Shown one piece after another: positions 21,646-31,723 of a stretch of DNA of 64,000 bases. The notes under the pieces are model-generated. The model was not told the origin of the DNA. It worked only from the letters and a program-made list of their open reading frames with translations, and ran no database searches. This DNA comes from Paulinella micropora (taxonomy: Eukaryota > Cercozoa > Imbricatea > Euglyphida > Paulinellidae), in NCBI GenBank assembly GCA_019918135.1, contig WBZZ01004624.1, positions 62,001 to 126,000 on the forward strand, written 5' to 3'. Position 1 is the first letter of the stretch. Each line of letters begins with the position of its first letter. The translations under genes were made by a program, and so were the position numbers.

Positions 21646-21960
21646 GGCCCGGCCACCGTGCGCAAGGTCAGAAAATATGAAAAGAGGGAAAAAAAAATTT
21701 TCGCCCGATAACAAAGGGAACAGACGAGGGGAAAGAAGGGGGGAGGAAGAGGAAGGGGGGAAGACAAAGGGCAGAGAGGAAGGGAGGGGAAATGCTCCTT
21801 CCCCCCCCCCCCTCCCCTCGTCCCTTGTTTGCGCGTGCAAACGCGTTCCAAAACATTTTCTTTTTCACTTTTCATATGTTTCCTATTTCTGCAGATCTTG
21901 CAGAGGGAAGAAGCAGGGAAGGAGGAAGCACGAATTGTCGGGAGTGGCAGTGGGAAGGGG
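21646..21960 (-). promoter_or_regulatory. Repeat modules forming the 5' flank of the hydrolase gene
   Basis: Reading toward the gene: a pyrimidine-rich block, then TTTCCCTCTTTTCATATTTT, CTGACCTTGCGCACGGTGGC and CGGGCCATGG, in which ATG is the start codon. This is the mirrored-end module also seen without any gene near 8600 and 9480. Farther out lie the GTTTGCGCGTGCAAACGCG palindrome and the CTATTTCTGCAGATCTTGCAG segment (21890). The module may carry a promoter and a translation start. Confidence 0.45.
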
Positions 21961-22372
21961 AGGAGCAGGGGCGCGCTAAGCTTTGCACGACTGTACGATA
22001 CGATACGACCGGAAAAGGCAGTGCTTCCAGGTTTTTCCGGTAGAACTGCCTTTTTTAGCTATATCACTCCCAAGGTTTGATCATATCACTGAGAGAGGGT
22101 AGGGTAGGAGCGCGCTAAGAATGTACAAGAAAAAAATTAATAAAAGAAATCCCTGCCAAAATCTTAATCTTGGCACTGAGAACTAAGATAGGGAGAGGGT
22201 GTCAACATTTTGCAGATCGGATTGAAATCTTGAGGAGGGAAACCCCCCAGAGACCGGCAGGGGGGCGCGCTGAAAAAGTACAATCTACGCTGAATTGAAT
22301 TTCGACAGTCTTAGGCTTGGGCACCCGAGGGTCTTCTGCAGCCGCTAGGCATGGAAAGTCACTCCTAGCGCT
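21961..22372. repeat. Module mosaic before the tandem paralogues
   Basis: A GGCAG hairpin of subfamily A (about 21990-22080), a + 3'-end module of the TAA type (22108-22195, with TTAATAAAA), the string CAGATCGGATTGAAATCTTGAG (22214, inverted copy at 4862), and a + 3'-end module of the second type (22265-22325). No gene is seen. Confidence 0.6.
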
Positions 22373-22956
22373 ATGCCAAGTGACAGCCTGAGCAGTACTA
22401 ACAGTGTCAGCCAGAGCAACACCCCCAGTGCCAGCGAGAGCGGTACACCCAGTGCCAGCGAGAGCACTACTAGCAGCGCCGGCCAGAGCACTACTAGCAG
22501 CGCCAGCTCTAGCGCTACGCCCAGCGCCAGCCTCAGCGTCACGCCCTGGGCCGGGTACTCAACGGCATCCAGAACGACCAAGTATGCAGCCAGGCGCTCG
22601 CTGATAACGTGCTCCCGACAGGAAGGTTCCTGACCTTTGAGCAGGCGTCGACCAGCCTTTGCGTAAGTGGAGCAACCAATCTGAGCGCCGTGGCTGCTTG
22701 TTACAGTACGCGCTATTTGCCCAAGGGTTCGGCGACGGCGCCTATAAATCCCAGCAACAATGAGGCAAGCGGCCTAAGGCAAGCCGTGCGCGCCTTGCTT
22801 AACAATGATGGAAACTGCAGAGGAATAACGCTCGGCAGCGCTATCAGAGCCAACATGTCGGTTTTTCTGTTCATTGATAGTACGTACGGGGCTCAGTACT
22901 GTTTGCTGATGGATACCGGAGATGCCAACTGCTGGGCTCGGGCACTGCATTCTTGA
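22373..22956 (+). CDS. Tandem paralogue 1: Ser/Thr-rich stalk plus Cys-containing domain; not in one frame
   Basis: From ATG 22373, about 60 residues of Ser/Thr/Ala repeats (PSASESGTPSASESTTSS) suggest a glycosylated, mucin-like stalk. After a frame change near 22550-22600 comes a domain: NGIQNDQVC, STSLCVSGATNLSAVAACYS, NNEASGLRQAVRALLNNDGN, SVFLFIDSTYGAQYCLLMD. The same order of motifs occurs in the gene 1 kb downstream, so the two arose by tandem duplication. No signal peptide is evident at this start. The family is not recognised. It ends early relative to its partner and may be decayed. Confidence 0.45.
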
Positions 22957-23255
22957 ACAGACAACCGTTCGATGATTCTCTGCTGCACAATTCTGTGTGT
23001 GTTTTGGCTCTGGCAGACAAGACCTGTTCCAGCCGCTCCTGTAGTTCAATGAGTAAACCGGGCATGGGTGAGCTCTCTTCTTTTTCTTTTCTGTTACATA
23101 ATCATTGGAGAAAGGGGTAGGGGGAAAGGGATCAGAGGGGGGAAGAACAAGGGGGAGGGCGCTCCCTCCTTGCCACTCTTTCTTTCTCCTCTGCTTATAA
23201 GGTAAGAAACGAGGGACAGGTTTTATCCCAACTGCGACCATACGGAAGGACGTCG

Positions 23256-24328
23256 ATGGTGGGGGGGGGGGGGGAGTGGGGGGTATCTGTGCGGGCTCTG
23301 CTTGTGAGCAGCGCGTTTGTTTGCAAGGTCGTGACTAATTCTAGTACTGCTGGCAGTACTGTTGATCCGATTTCCCAACAGAGGCTGCCTGTACCGTACT
23401 GGATCGACTGGCGCGGCACATCAACTAGCTGTTTAAGCTTGGATGCATTTATCACCTGTGCCAACGGCGCGTCGACGAACGAAGCCGCTTATGGTGGAGG
23501 GGCTGCGCCTTGCCGGCGCGCGTGGCTTTTGGCGGATACTATGAGCAAGAGCAGGGCCACCCCTCTGAAGACTGTCACTCCTCTTGTGAGCGATTGCACC
23601 GTCATGGGGTACGAGCACAGCTTTGGGCGGCTCGTCAACGGCATTCCGGAAGACCAAGTCTGCACTACGGGTTTGGCAACCGGGGAGCTTCCCACAACTA
23701 GTCCCTCTCCGTCTCCCGTGCGCAGCCCCCCCGCGGGTACTCTTGATTGTGTCTCCGGACGCACCACCTTGGCTGCGATAGCCGAATGCTACCAGAGCCG
23801 CCTCATGCCCAAAGCTCGTTCTCGAGTGCCCGGTACCCCAACAGCAACGAAGCGGCCGATCTGCGAGCGGCTATGCGGGCTTTGCTAAACAACAATGGAA
23901 ACTGCAAGGGGGTGCAGCTCGGCAGTTCGATTGCTGCGCACATGGCCGTGTACCTGTTTGTCGACAGTAAGTACGGGACACAGTACTGTGTGTTGATGGA
24001 TGTCAGCGATGCCGATGGCAACAACAAGTACGACAGGGGCTTCGGTTTGGTCGTAGTGGCAAACCGGAGAGTAGACATCCATCGCTACCTGGTGCACATG
24101 GCTTCGCACCCACAAAGCGAGACAGATACCGAGCGGCAGGCTTTGTTGCTGCTGGCCGAAACTGGGGGTCACGTAGCAGTGGTGTCGGGTGTACGCAAAG
24201 ACGTTGCCACAGACGTCAGCACTTGCCAAACCGAATATAATAGTATGGACAGTGCATTCAATGTCAAGACCGCCATGTACATCATGCTTTTGGAAATTTG
24301 GAAGTGGTACAAGGAGCAGACTCTTTAG
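23256..24328 (+). CDS. Tandem paralogue 2: same domain, longer C-terminus; not in one frame
   Basis: The open frame from about 23256 includes a Cys-rich N-terminal part (WRGTSTSCLSLDAFITC), then NGIPEDQVC and DCVSGRTTLAAIAECYQS. Near 23815-23830 coding moves to another plus frame with PNSNEAADLRAAMRALLNNN, VYLFVDSKYGTQYCVLMD, VANRRVDIHRYLVHMASHPQ and RQALLLLAETGGHVAVVSG, ending at TAG 24326-24328. The N-terminal start is unclear because a G-run lies at 23262-23272. A 3'-end module begins right after the stop. Paired cysteines and the stalk in paralogue 1 hint at an extracellular or particle-surface role; this is inference. Function unknown. Confidence 0.5.
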
Positions 24329-24375
24329 GCGGCGCACGCCAAGAAAGTAAAAAATTGTTTTACTAAAGCTTGACG
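24329..24375 (+). terminator. 3'-end module directly after a stop codon
   Basis: GGCGCACGCCAAGAAAGTAA followed by TTTTACTAAAGCTTGACGA is the second subfamily of the dispersed 3'-end module (consensus core GCGCGCCAAGAAAGTGCAAA, GAATTAAAGCTCGACGG). It begins at the base after the TAG of the paralogue gene, which supports a role in 3'-end formation. Confidence 0.55.
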
Positions 24376-25071
24376 ATGGAACTTCCTCTTTCAGCCATAT
24401 CACGTCCAAAATTGAACATATCACGCCCCGCGAGAAAGTAAAAAAAAAAAAAAAAAAAAAAAAATTTATTAAAAGCTCGACAAGGGAGAATGGGGAGGGG
24501 AAGGGAGAAGGCGCCCCCCTCCCAGCGTGGAGTGACCCCAAGTTCGGGGACAGGCCTGCGGACCAACCCCAGACTGTGGTGCAGGCTCTGACTCCGAAGC
24601 TTTGCCGCCATATCTTTACTTCTGCTGGTGTGTCTGAAACCAGTGGCTCTGAGAATGCCAAGTTCCAAAAGCTGTCTTGTACTGTCTGCACGCCTGTTGT
24701 GACGTCTTTACCGTAGCCGACACCTCCGTTGAAGTAATGGGAGGCCAGTGCAGGAACGGGCGGCGGCCAGACGGCCCGCATGGACCAGCAGCGCCGCCCT
24801 CTCGGCGCAGCACTCTGGTGTGCATTTTCTTTCGCATACATTCACCGCGTGGGGGGGGGGGGGGGGGCGCCCCCCCCCCCCCCCCACGCTTATGGGGGGG
24901 CGCCCCCCCCCCCCCCCGCCATGCCGACCCGCCAGGGTGGTGGGGGGGGGGGGCACTCCCCCCTCCCTTGTCCAACCTGACCTTTGTGACATCTTCCACA
25001 CTGTATCCGTTTTTTGTTTTTTTCCTTGTTTGTTCCGATGTTTGAACACCGACCTGTCGCAGCCTGAGCAA
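24376..25071. other. Repeats, poly(A), G/C hairpins and a coding scrap
   Basis: A half GGCAG hairpin lies at 24385-24430. A 25-base A-run at 24440-24464 is followed by TTTATTAAAAGCTCGACAAG, an expanded 3'-end module. At 24531-24716 the + strand reads as natural protein (SDPKFGDRPADQPQTVVQAL and on) with no start codon, perhaps a gene scrap. At about 24850-24890 and 24895-24920 runs of G face runs of C around GGCGCC, giving near-perfect hairpins. No complete gene. Confidence 0.45.
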
Positions 25072-25693
25072 ATGTCTTCTCCCGTTGGCGACCGAAGCTC
25101 AGGAAGAACACCTTGCCAGTGTGCGCGGGCCGGTGGCCGACGCAATCGAAGAGGTCGCCCTCAAGAGGGGTTACACCAAATTCGGCCTCCACGCCGGCAA
25201 ACGCTTTGGCTATGCTGAGCGCATTGCGACGTCTTTAGAATTTTACTGGCACCACAGCCTCTCAACTGGAAAAACCAAGATCCGACTCAGCTTGCGGAGC
25301 TACGACGTCAACGGTGAATGCGAGAAATGTGGCAGCTTGAATATTTCTGCGTGGCTACGCCTGAAAGGCGAGCTATTCTACGTGCAGAGCCGCGCCGAAA
25401 TCGAGGCCATGCTGAAGCGTATGATCTCGAAGCAAATGCTCAACTTGTTAGGAGATGCCTACATGAAGCATGACACTTACGACAATGGATCTATTTCCTG
25501 GATGGGCCTGCTCGAGAAAGGTGTGCAGCCAGACCATAGGGCGAATCCAGGCTTTTGCGCACGAGCGTCGCTATTCCCTCCGCAGAATCCCACCCTTGCG
25601 GCTAGACCGCGAACTTCGGGGCCCGTCAAGTACACACGCTCCTTACGACAAGCTAGGCTGCTTACTCCTTGCACAGAGGCTAGTGTGCTGTAG
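25072..25693 (+). CDS. Unrecognised protein with a CxxC motif; 5' end uncertain
   Basis: An ATG at 25072 is in a different frame from the main coding stretch, which is open from about 25085 (ATEAQEEHLASVRGPVADAI). The body reads as a folded protein: EVALKRGYTKFGLHAGKRFG, YAERIATSLEFYWHHSLS, KIRLSLRSYDVNGECEKCGS (a CxxC that may bind zinc) and MLKRMISKQMLNLLGDAYMK. The last 40-50 residues become basic and low in character, so the true end may be earlier. No family is recognised. A frame change within the first 15 bp is needed to use the ATG. Confidence 0.4.
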
Positions 25694-26082
25694 TTTTGTT
25701 TTGCGTCGTTGATGTCAAACCTGTACAAGTCGCTGGAGCTTTCCTTGCTAACATACAGAAAGCCGTTGGGGGCTCAAAGAACAGGCTTTTAATTTCACAA
25801 AATTTTGCGCTCTATCGCGGGAAATAGAATATTTATGTCACCGCGGAAAAAAAGTGCGCCAAATGTTTTTTTCTGGGCGCAGATGACAAGTCTTTCATAT
25901 CCCTTCTCCCCCTCTCTCCCTCCTTCCTCTTCCCCGCCCCCCTCCCTTCTCTTCCCCCCCTCTCCCATCAGTGGTAAGGGAAGGAATCTAGCAGGCAAAG
26001 AGACAAGGAGGGACAGGGGGTAGCTTAGGGGAGGGGAAGGGGTATCCGCCCGCTTGCTATCCTTTCTTTAACAGGCTGGCTT
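25694..26082. repeat. Module mosaic, no gene seen
   Basis: Contains AAAGAACAGGCTTTTAATTT and the CCGCGG / TGCGCC module (about 25805-25890; also at 60-140, 35525-35660 and 39625-39750, marked by CTTGCGCACTCC or TTGCGCAA and CCGCGGAAA), then a long pyrimidine stretch (25890-25970). Confidence 0.5.
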
Positions 26083-26712
26083 CTCACGCAGCTGGTGCTG
26101 AGACAGAATCCAGAGATTCTGTTTCTTGGCAGGGGGGGGATACCGACCGAGAAACCAGGCAAATTTTCGCGGGAGCGCAAAAGGGGGGGTCTGTCCCGAT
26201 ACCCCGCTCCAGCGGGGGGTGCGGGGTGCTCACGCAGCCGGTGCTGAGACAGAATCCAGAATTTCTGTTTCTCGGCAGGGGGCAGGGGGGGAGAGGGTAC
26301 CGACCGAGAAACCAGGCAAATTTTTGCGGGAGCGCAAAAGGGTGGATCTGTCCCGAGACCCCGCTCCAGCGGGGGTGGGGGGTGCTCACGCAGCTGGTGC
26401 TGAGACAGAATCCAGAATTTCTATTTCTCTGCATGGGGGCAGGGGGGGGAGAGTGGTACCGACCGAGAAATCAGGCAAATTTTCGCGGGAGCGCAAAAGG
26501 GTGGATCTGTCCCGAGACCCCAGCTCCAGCGGGTGTGAGGGGTGCTCACGCAGCCGGTGCTGAGACAGAATCCAGAATTTCTGTTTCTCGGCAGGGGGGC
26601 AGGGGGGGAGAGGGTACCGACCGAGAAACCAGGCAAATTTTCGCGGGAGCGATAAAGGGGGGTCTGTCCCGAGACCCCCGCTCCAGCGGGTGTGAGGGGT
26701 GCTCATGCAGCT
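26083..26712. repeat. Tandem array 2 (four ~155-bp units) upstream of SF3 helicase copy 2
   Basis: Units start with CTCACGCAGCTGGTGCTGAG at 26083, 26229, 26385 and 26545; a fifth start at 26702 is cut short. Each has GCTGAGACAGAATCCAGA, GTTTCTCGGCAGGGG, ACCGACCGAGAAACCAGGCA, AATTTTCGCGGGAGCG, TGTCCCGAGACCCC and the hairpin GCTCCAGCGGG. One inverted unit lies at 27258-27440, nearer the gene. Most units have GAGAC twice. Together with array 1 this links GAGAC-bearing repeats to both SF3 helicase genes. Confidence 0.75.
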
Positions 26713-27257
26713 GGTGCTAGTGCTACAAGTAGGATTTTTTTGGATGTCCTTGAGGCATCGGATTTAATTTTGTTAGAGCCAGTTCAATCAAATGAAGGGC
26801 GCGCTTTTCTACCTTTCCCCTTCCTCGCCCGCAAGAAGAACGTTTTTTTTTCAATATTCCCTGCGCCCCTTCTTGTCTTCTTCTTTCTCTTTCCCTTTCT
26901 TAATTAAATCTGTTAGAAAAAGTGTCTCAGGCGTCTCCAGGCCTCCTGGAGACATTCCAAATAGCCTCGGGCTCTACCAAGCTTCTATTTAAACTGCTTT
27001 ACGCAGCAAATACTATTATTGAGCCTAGCCACGGAGAAATCCATCTCTGATATTACTAGGAAAGGTCCTTCGGCGATGCGGGGCTCCTGTCGCTGCAACT
27101 AGGAGGAGTAAAGAACCTAGAGACGTCTGAGACACCTTTTGAAAGAATTTTGATTCAAAAAAGAAAGCAAGAAAATGAGGAGCGCGTGGAGGAAAGGAGC
27201 AAGCGTTGTGGCATACCTGTTGCATTGAAAGCGAAACATGCGAGCTATTGGGGTGCA
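26713..27257. other. Spacer between array 2 and its inverted unit
   Basis: A T/C-rich stretch (26800-26905), then AAAAAGTGTCTCAGGCGTCTCC with the palindrome AGGCCTCCTGGAG (26919-26955). Near 27117 the inverted relative CTAGAGACGTCTGAGACACC lies beside a T/A run. The GTGTCTCAG-CGTCTC pair also occurs inverted near 14315-14338 in front of helicase copy 1, so it may mark an element end or an initiator site. No gene is supported. Confidence 0.4.
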
Positions 27258-27440
27258 AAGGCGCCTGGTTTCTCGGTCGGTGCGAGGAGGGGAGGCATCC
27301 CCTCCCCCCCCCTGCCGAGAAATAGAAATTCTGGATTCTGTCTCAGCACCAGCTGCGTGAGCACCCCCCACCCCCGCTGGAGCGGGGTCTCGGGACAGAA
27401 CCCCCCTTTTTCGCTCCCGCGAAATTTTGCCTGGCTTTTT
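27258..27440 (-). repeat. Inverted unit of array 2
   Basis: Reads GGTTTCTCGGTCGGTGC through GATTCTGTCTCAGCACCAGC, GCTGGAGCGGGGTCTCGGGA and TTCGCTCCCGCGAAATTTTG, the reverse complement of one array unit. It lies about 235 bp before the ATG of helicase copy 2. A minus open frame starting at 27557 (MFRLFHFLGLREPKNDS) runs into it; the first 40 residues look natural but no gene is claimed. Confidence 0.7.
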
Positions 27441-27673
27441 GGTCAGTAGGCAAGTTTCTTTGCGCACCACTGCCTTCAAATCAGCGTCCTCTACCTCGGC
27501 CGTGACACTGTCATTCTTGGGTTCACGCAAACCCAAGAAGTGGAACAGCCGGAACATACCCCTGCCTTTTTTGCTCTTAGTTCCAAATACGATGTTTTCA
27601 CGCGAAGTTTCCCACGAGAACTAAACTAACGCGTTTGGTGGCTGTGCGTGTTTTTTAGGAGAGATCACGCATC

Positions 27674-30546
27674 ATGCCTAAGCAAAAGCGTGCAACGAAG
27701 GAAGGCGATGATGAAGAAGAAGGCGAGCCGAAAGCATTGTTTAGATTGGGCCAGCGCGTGGAGAAGATCAACGTGAAAAGGATCTCGATGCTCAAGGCGG
27801 TGGTGGGCGAAGAAGAGAGGAAAGTGAACGAGCTGTTGAAGTCATGCACGGAGAACCTGATAGAGATTGAGTATATGCCTGGCAAACATTTCAGCGAGGG
27901 GAGAGCGTGGGGTCAGGGCTCGGTCGGCGGCCTGCCCGGCTGGATGTTGCGAGTTATCTCGGGCAGGAATTACGAAAGTCTTGACATTTGTAACGCGGCA
28001 GCTAGCATTCTCGTGCAGTTGGCAGAACGAGAGCAGGCGGCCGTGCCCCCCCTGTTCCGCAGGTTCGTGAACGGCGAGAGGGAAAGCCTGCAGAAACGCT
28101 TGCTGGAGCAAGTGGGCAGGGACGATAGCCCGAAGAGTAGAAAGTGGGCAAAAAACAGTTTAATTCGGTGATAAACCAGAAGGACGTGAAGGCCGACTAC
28201 GCAATCGACTGCCCCCTCATGAGGGACTGGGGGCAAGCCTGCAAGAACCTCGCGGAGCGGTTCAGGGGCCTCGCCGCGTTCCGAGATTTGTGGACTCTGG
28301 TGGAATCGCTGGACGACAAGCACAACAAGCTCGCTACCTTTGTCTCGTACATCTACCAGAGAGAGGAGCTCAGGATCATGATGGAAGTCATGAACTACCT
28401 GCGGTCCCAGAAGCTGATCGTCGGCGTTTACAAGTTTGACGAATTACTAGTGGAGTCCGAGGCGCACCAGGGCGGCGCTCAGGTCTTGACGCCCGCCAGG
28501 CTGGCGGACGTGCGCGCGCACGTCTCTAGAGTGCTGGGGCTCGATGTCGAGTTCCACGCCGACAGCTGCCTGCCCACGACCGAAGACCTGAAGAAATTCT
28601 ACGGGCCCCTGAACCTGGGCAAATTGCCAAATCACACGGAGTGTTGTCGCGAGCTGCTGGTGCAGCATGGCTCTGCAAACAAGCTTTTGCGCTATGAGGG
28701 CTTTGTCCTGCGGCCGCACGCTACGGTGCCCGAGGTTTATGAACCGTGGCTGGATTTCAAGGCTTACGCGGCAGAGGTACTGAGTTCAAGTGTCTACTAT
28801 ACTGACAGTGTGAGCTCGGGCTTCAACACGCTCGACAAGTATCTGGCTCACGTAGCCCACCCCTTTTTTCCTCTCATGAGCCCTGCCTCCATGCGCAGCG
28901 ACTGGGTCAGTTTCAGAAACTGTTCCTTCAACATCAAGACGCTGGAGTACAGGACCTGGGAAGACTTCAAGGCAAAAGGTGAGCAGCCCCCGTTCACCGA
29001 TCACTTCTACGACGCGGAGATAGATTTCGCAAAGCTCGAGGAGGCGAATCAACACGGCGATGAGTGGCTGACCCCTCTTTGGGCCGAAACGCTCAAGCTG
29101 CAACTCAGTCCAGACATGTTCTTTATTTTCGAGGTGCTGGTGGGCCGGCTGATGTACCCGGTGGGGTCATACGACGGGTGGCAGGTGATGCCGTTCCTCT
29201 TAGGCTCGGCGGGTAGTGGGAAGGGCACCGTGCTTGAAATCATAAAAAGGATGAAAGCGCCGGGCAAGGTCGGGGTGATGAACAAATGCACAGAGGAGAA
29301 GTTCGGTCTGGAAAGCCTGTATCAAAAGGAGCTTGTTATGTGCCTAGACCTGCCACGAGACTTTGCCAGCGTGATGGATCAGGCTACGATGCAGAGCATG
29401 ATTTCGGGAGAAGACGTGGCCGTCCCTCGCAAGCACAAGACCGCAGTGACAAATCTGACCTGGTCGCCCCCTGTCGTTGTACCCGGCAACATTATCCTCA
29501 ACTACAACGATGAACAAGGGCAATGGAAGCGGCGGCTCGCATTATTTCTTTGGCCCCACACACCCGCCAAGGTTCGCTCCGACCTGAAGAGGCTCATTGC
29601 ACAGAACGAACTTCCTTACATTCTGCTGCGCTGCATCGCACGATACCGCAGGATTGTGAACGAGAAGCAGGGCGCAGATTTCTGGCAGGAGATAGCGCCG
29701 CCCGCTCTGAAACACAACCAGAGATATACCGAGAGCCGCATGAACGTGCTGGCGCGCTTCCTGCACGAGGGGTCCCGAGAACACGGGGTGATCCCAGACA
29801 AAGGATGCCTGACGGAATGGTCAACATTTGTTTTAGTGTATGCGAATTACTTGAAAGAGCTGAAGCAGTCCTATAACAAGGTTTTGGATGATGTCCCCCT
29901 CGCGGCCTTGCACGGTAATGGCTATAAGGTGTTTCCTCCGCGCAGGGGTTCAGGCGCAGGCAGTGGCTCTAACAAGAAAGACCAGCGCGTCAATTTCTGC
30001 GCCTACTGTCCGCGCAGCCAGGGCGAGCTAGGGCACCAGTGCGAACCCGCGGGGATCTGCAGAGAAGGGCTGTGTGGATACGTGAATTGCAAGGACGAGC
30101 AACACAAGGGCGCGGGCCGGCTCAAGGCTTACGGAGTCGTGAACATGCGAATTGAGCCCCGCGCGGAATTCGACCGGTGGCTTAGCAGTACAGAAGAAGC
30201 CAGCTCGGAATCGAAGCTTGGCGAGAGCTCCAGCGAGAGCCCGCGCGAGGCCCTCAGCGTCGGGGAGTGGCAAGAAAGGCTAGTGGCCTTGGCCAAGGAG
30301 CGAGCAGACAGCGAAAAGATCAGGCACGCGACCGAGGAGATGTTGAGGGCGGAGCGCCGGGCGGAGCGCAGGCGCGTGTGCGAGATCGCCGGCATCAAGA
30401 ACTGGAATGCCTTGAAAAAAAAGTACAAGAAGGCACAAAAGAGAAAGGGCCAAGACCGGCAAGCGCAGGAGCCGTCTTCCAAGAAACCCCGTCCGTCGGC
30501 TGAAGAGGAAGCTGCGGAAAAGTACCCTTTGGTTACAAATGATTAA
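27674..30546 (+). CDS. SF3 (D5-type) helicase / replication initiator, copy 2
   Basis: Starts at ATG 27674 (MPKQKRATKEGDDEEE). The main open frame 28144-30546 has 800 residues. Walker A GSAGSGKGT is at about 354-362, Walker B-like ELVMCLDLP at 396-404, ISGEDVAVPRKHK at 420-432 and the SF3 sensor region VVVPGNI before GQWKRRLALFLW. These match SF3 helicases of the D5 type, hexameric ATPases that open origins for DNA viruses and related replicons. After the ATPase come a helical region and a Cys/His block (CAYCPRSQGELGHQCE...C...C), likely a zinc ribbon, then a long charged tail. The 5' part and the main frame are not the same frame, so the gene may be broken once. It lies downstream of tandem array 2. 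No polymerase, primase or capsid gene lies beside it. Confidence 0.8.
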
Positions 30547-30726
30547 GAACCAAAACAGCCTAGCCTTGCACAGAGGTAAGCCTGGTGTATTCAGGCTCAT
30601 TTGTAGCCAAAGGCCTGTTACTGCTTTTTTGGCCCCGGCTGGCCCTTTAGAAACCCAGCGTGTGTGTGTGTGTGTGTGCAGGCGCACGCCGGATCTTTGG
30701 GCAGGGTGGCGTGGGCAGTGCGGTTG
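30547..30726. other. Short 3' flank of helicase copy 2
   Basis: Ordinary mixed sequence with a (TG)n run at about 30661-30678. No module or gene is recognised. Confidence 0.4.
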
Positions 30727-31035
30727 CTAAGAAAGGAGTCGCACGTCAAGAACTTGTTTAGTTTCATTAAAACAGTCTTTCATTTTGTGAAGAAATACGT
30801 GCCAGCGCCGCTGGGAGCGCAGGTTGGCAGTTGAATTGTTTTTTTGGCTCATTTTTAAACACTCTCTCAATAAGGCCGGGGGCTTCGCAAGCTTCGACAG
30901 GTGGGTGAGCCCCACGTCTGTAATAAGGGGGCACATTGACAGAAACAAGCTCCGGAGCCGTCAGAGCTTGGACACGTGCGCCAAGACCGCGTCTGTGATG
31001 GCCACGCAACGATCGAGGTCCCTTGGGGGGCCTTG
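30727..31035 (-). pseudogene. Leucine-rich-repeat (AMN1/F-box-LRR type) fragment
   Basis: On the minus strand two repeats are visible: DLDRCVAITDAVLAHVSKL and SMCPLITDVGLTHLSKLAK, the C-x-x-ITD-x-x-L pattern of cysteine-containing LRRs found in F-box substrate adaptors. An in-frame TGA lies between them. A polar tail follows to a stop at 30727. The 5' part of the gene is missing. It is a remnant of a host-type ubiquitin-ligase adaptor or a related protein. Confidence 0.5.
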
Positions 31036-31723
31036 CCTTTCTGTCTCGGAGAGTGCGCCGCCTCATTGCTGCTCGTCGTATGACTTAGGCGGAGTTTGTA
31101 GTCGAGACAGGGGCGGGGGGAGAGCGCTCCCTTTTTTTTTCTTCTTCCCTTTCCCTCTCTTAGTTCTCAGTGCCAGCATGCAAGGGTCGCGCGTGTCAAC
31201 GGGAGCTGACGCAACGACACTGTGCTACGCCCGTACCCAGAGAGCCCCCCACTCTGGTTTCGAGTGATCCGTCGTGGCACTGAGCAATGATTCCCTGCTA
31301 GTGGACCCGCCCTGGGCTGTAGCCTGCGCGCCGAGCCGCGGGTCGTGCGCGGGCGAACGAGGTCTTGCTTATATCTTTGCTCTAGGGGGAAGACGGTAGT
31401 TGGCGGCGGCGGCAGGTACTGCAAGGGGGGGCGAGGACGCGCTGGGTTTGGGCTGGGCCGTCGCTCTAGGTTTTTCCGAGGCGCTCGTGGGTGCGCCCCT
31501 GACACAGCCTCTGACAGTCGACCTTGGAACAACTGCTTGGTCTGACAGTGTCTATTTGCTGCTGCTTGTGTTTTGTGGCCTTGTTTTGCAACCATACGTT
31601 AAACGAAGGCTGCGACAGCCCTCGTTCCCCACCGCGTCGAGCACGGGCCAAGACGCCGCGTCGGCACGACGCTGAAGAAGCGCCTAGGACAACCCTTGAG
31701 CTCATGCAAAGACCTTCGAAAAG
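31036..31723. other. Repeat scraps and a possible hydrophobic peptide
   Basis: Contains CCTCATTGCTGCTCGTCGTATGACTTAGACGGAGTTTGTAG-like DNA (31060-31110; a close copy lies near 35965-36010), the usual CTCTCTTAGTTCTCAGTGCC module end (31155-31175), and mixed DNA. A plus frame at 31400-31675 has no ATG start but encodes SVYLLLLVFCGLVLQPYV, one plausible membrane helix; too weak to call a gene. Confidence 0.35.
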
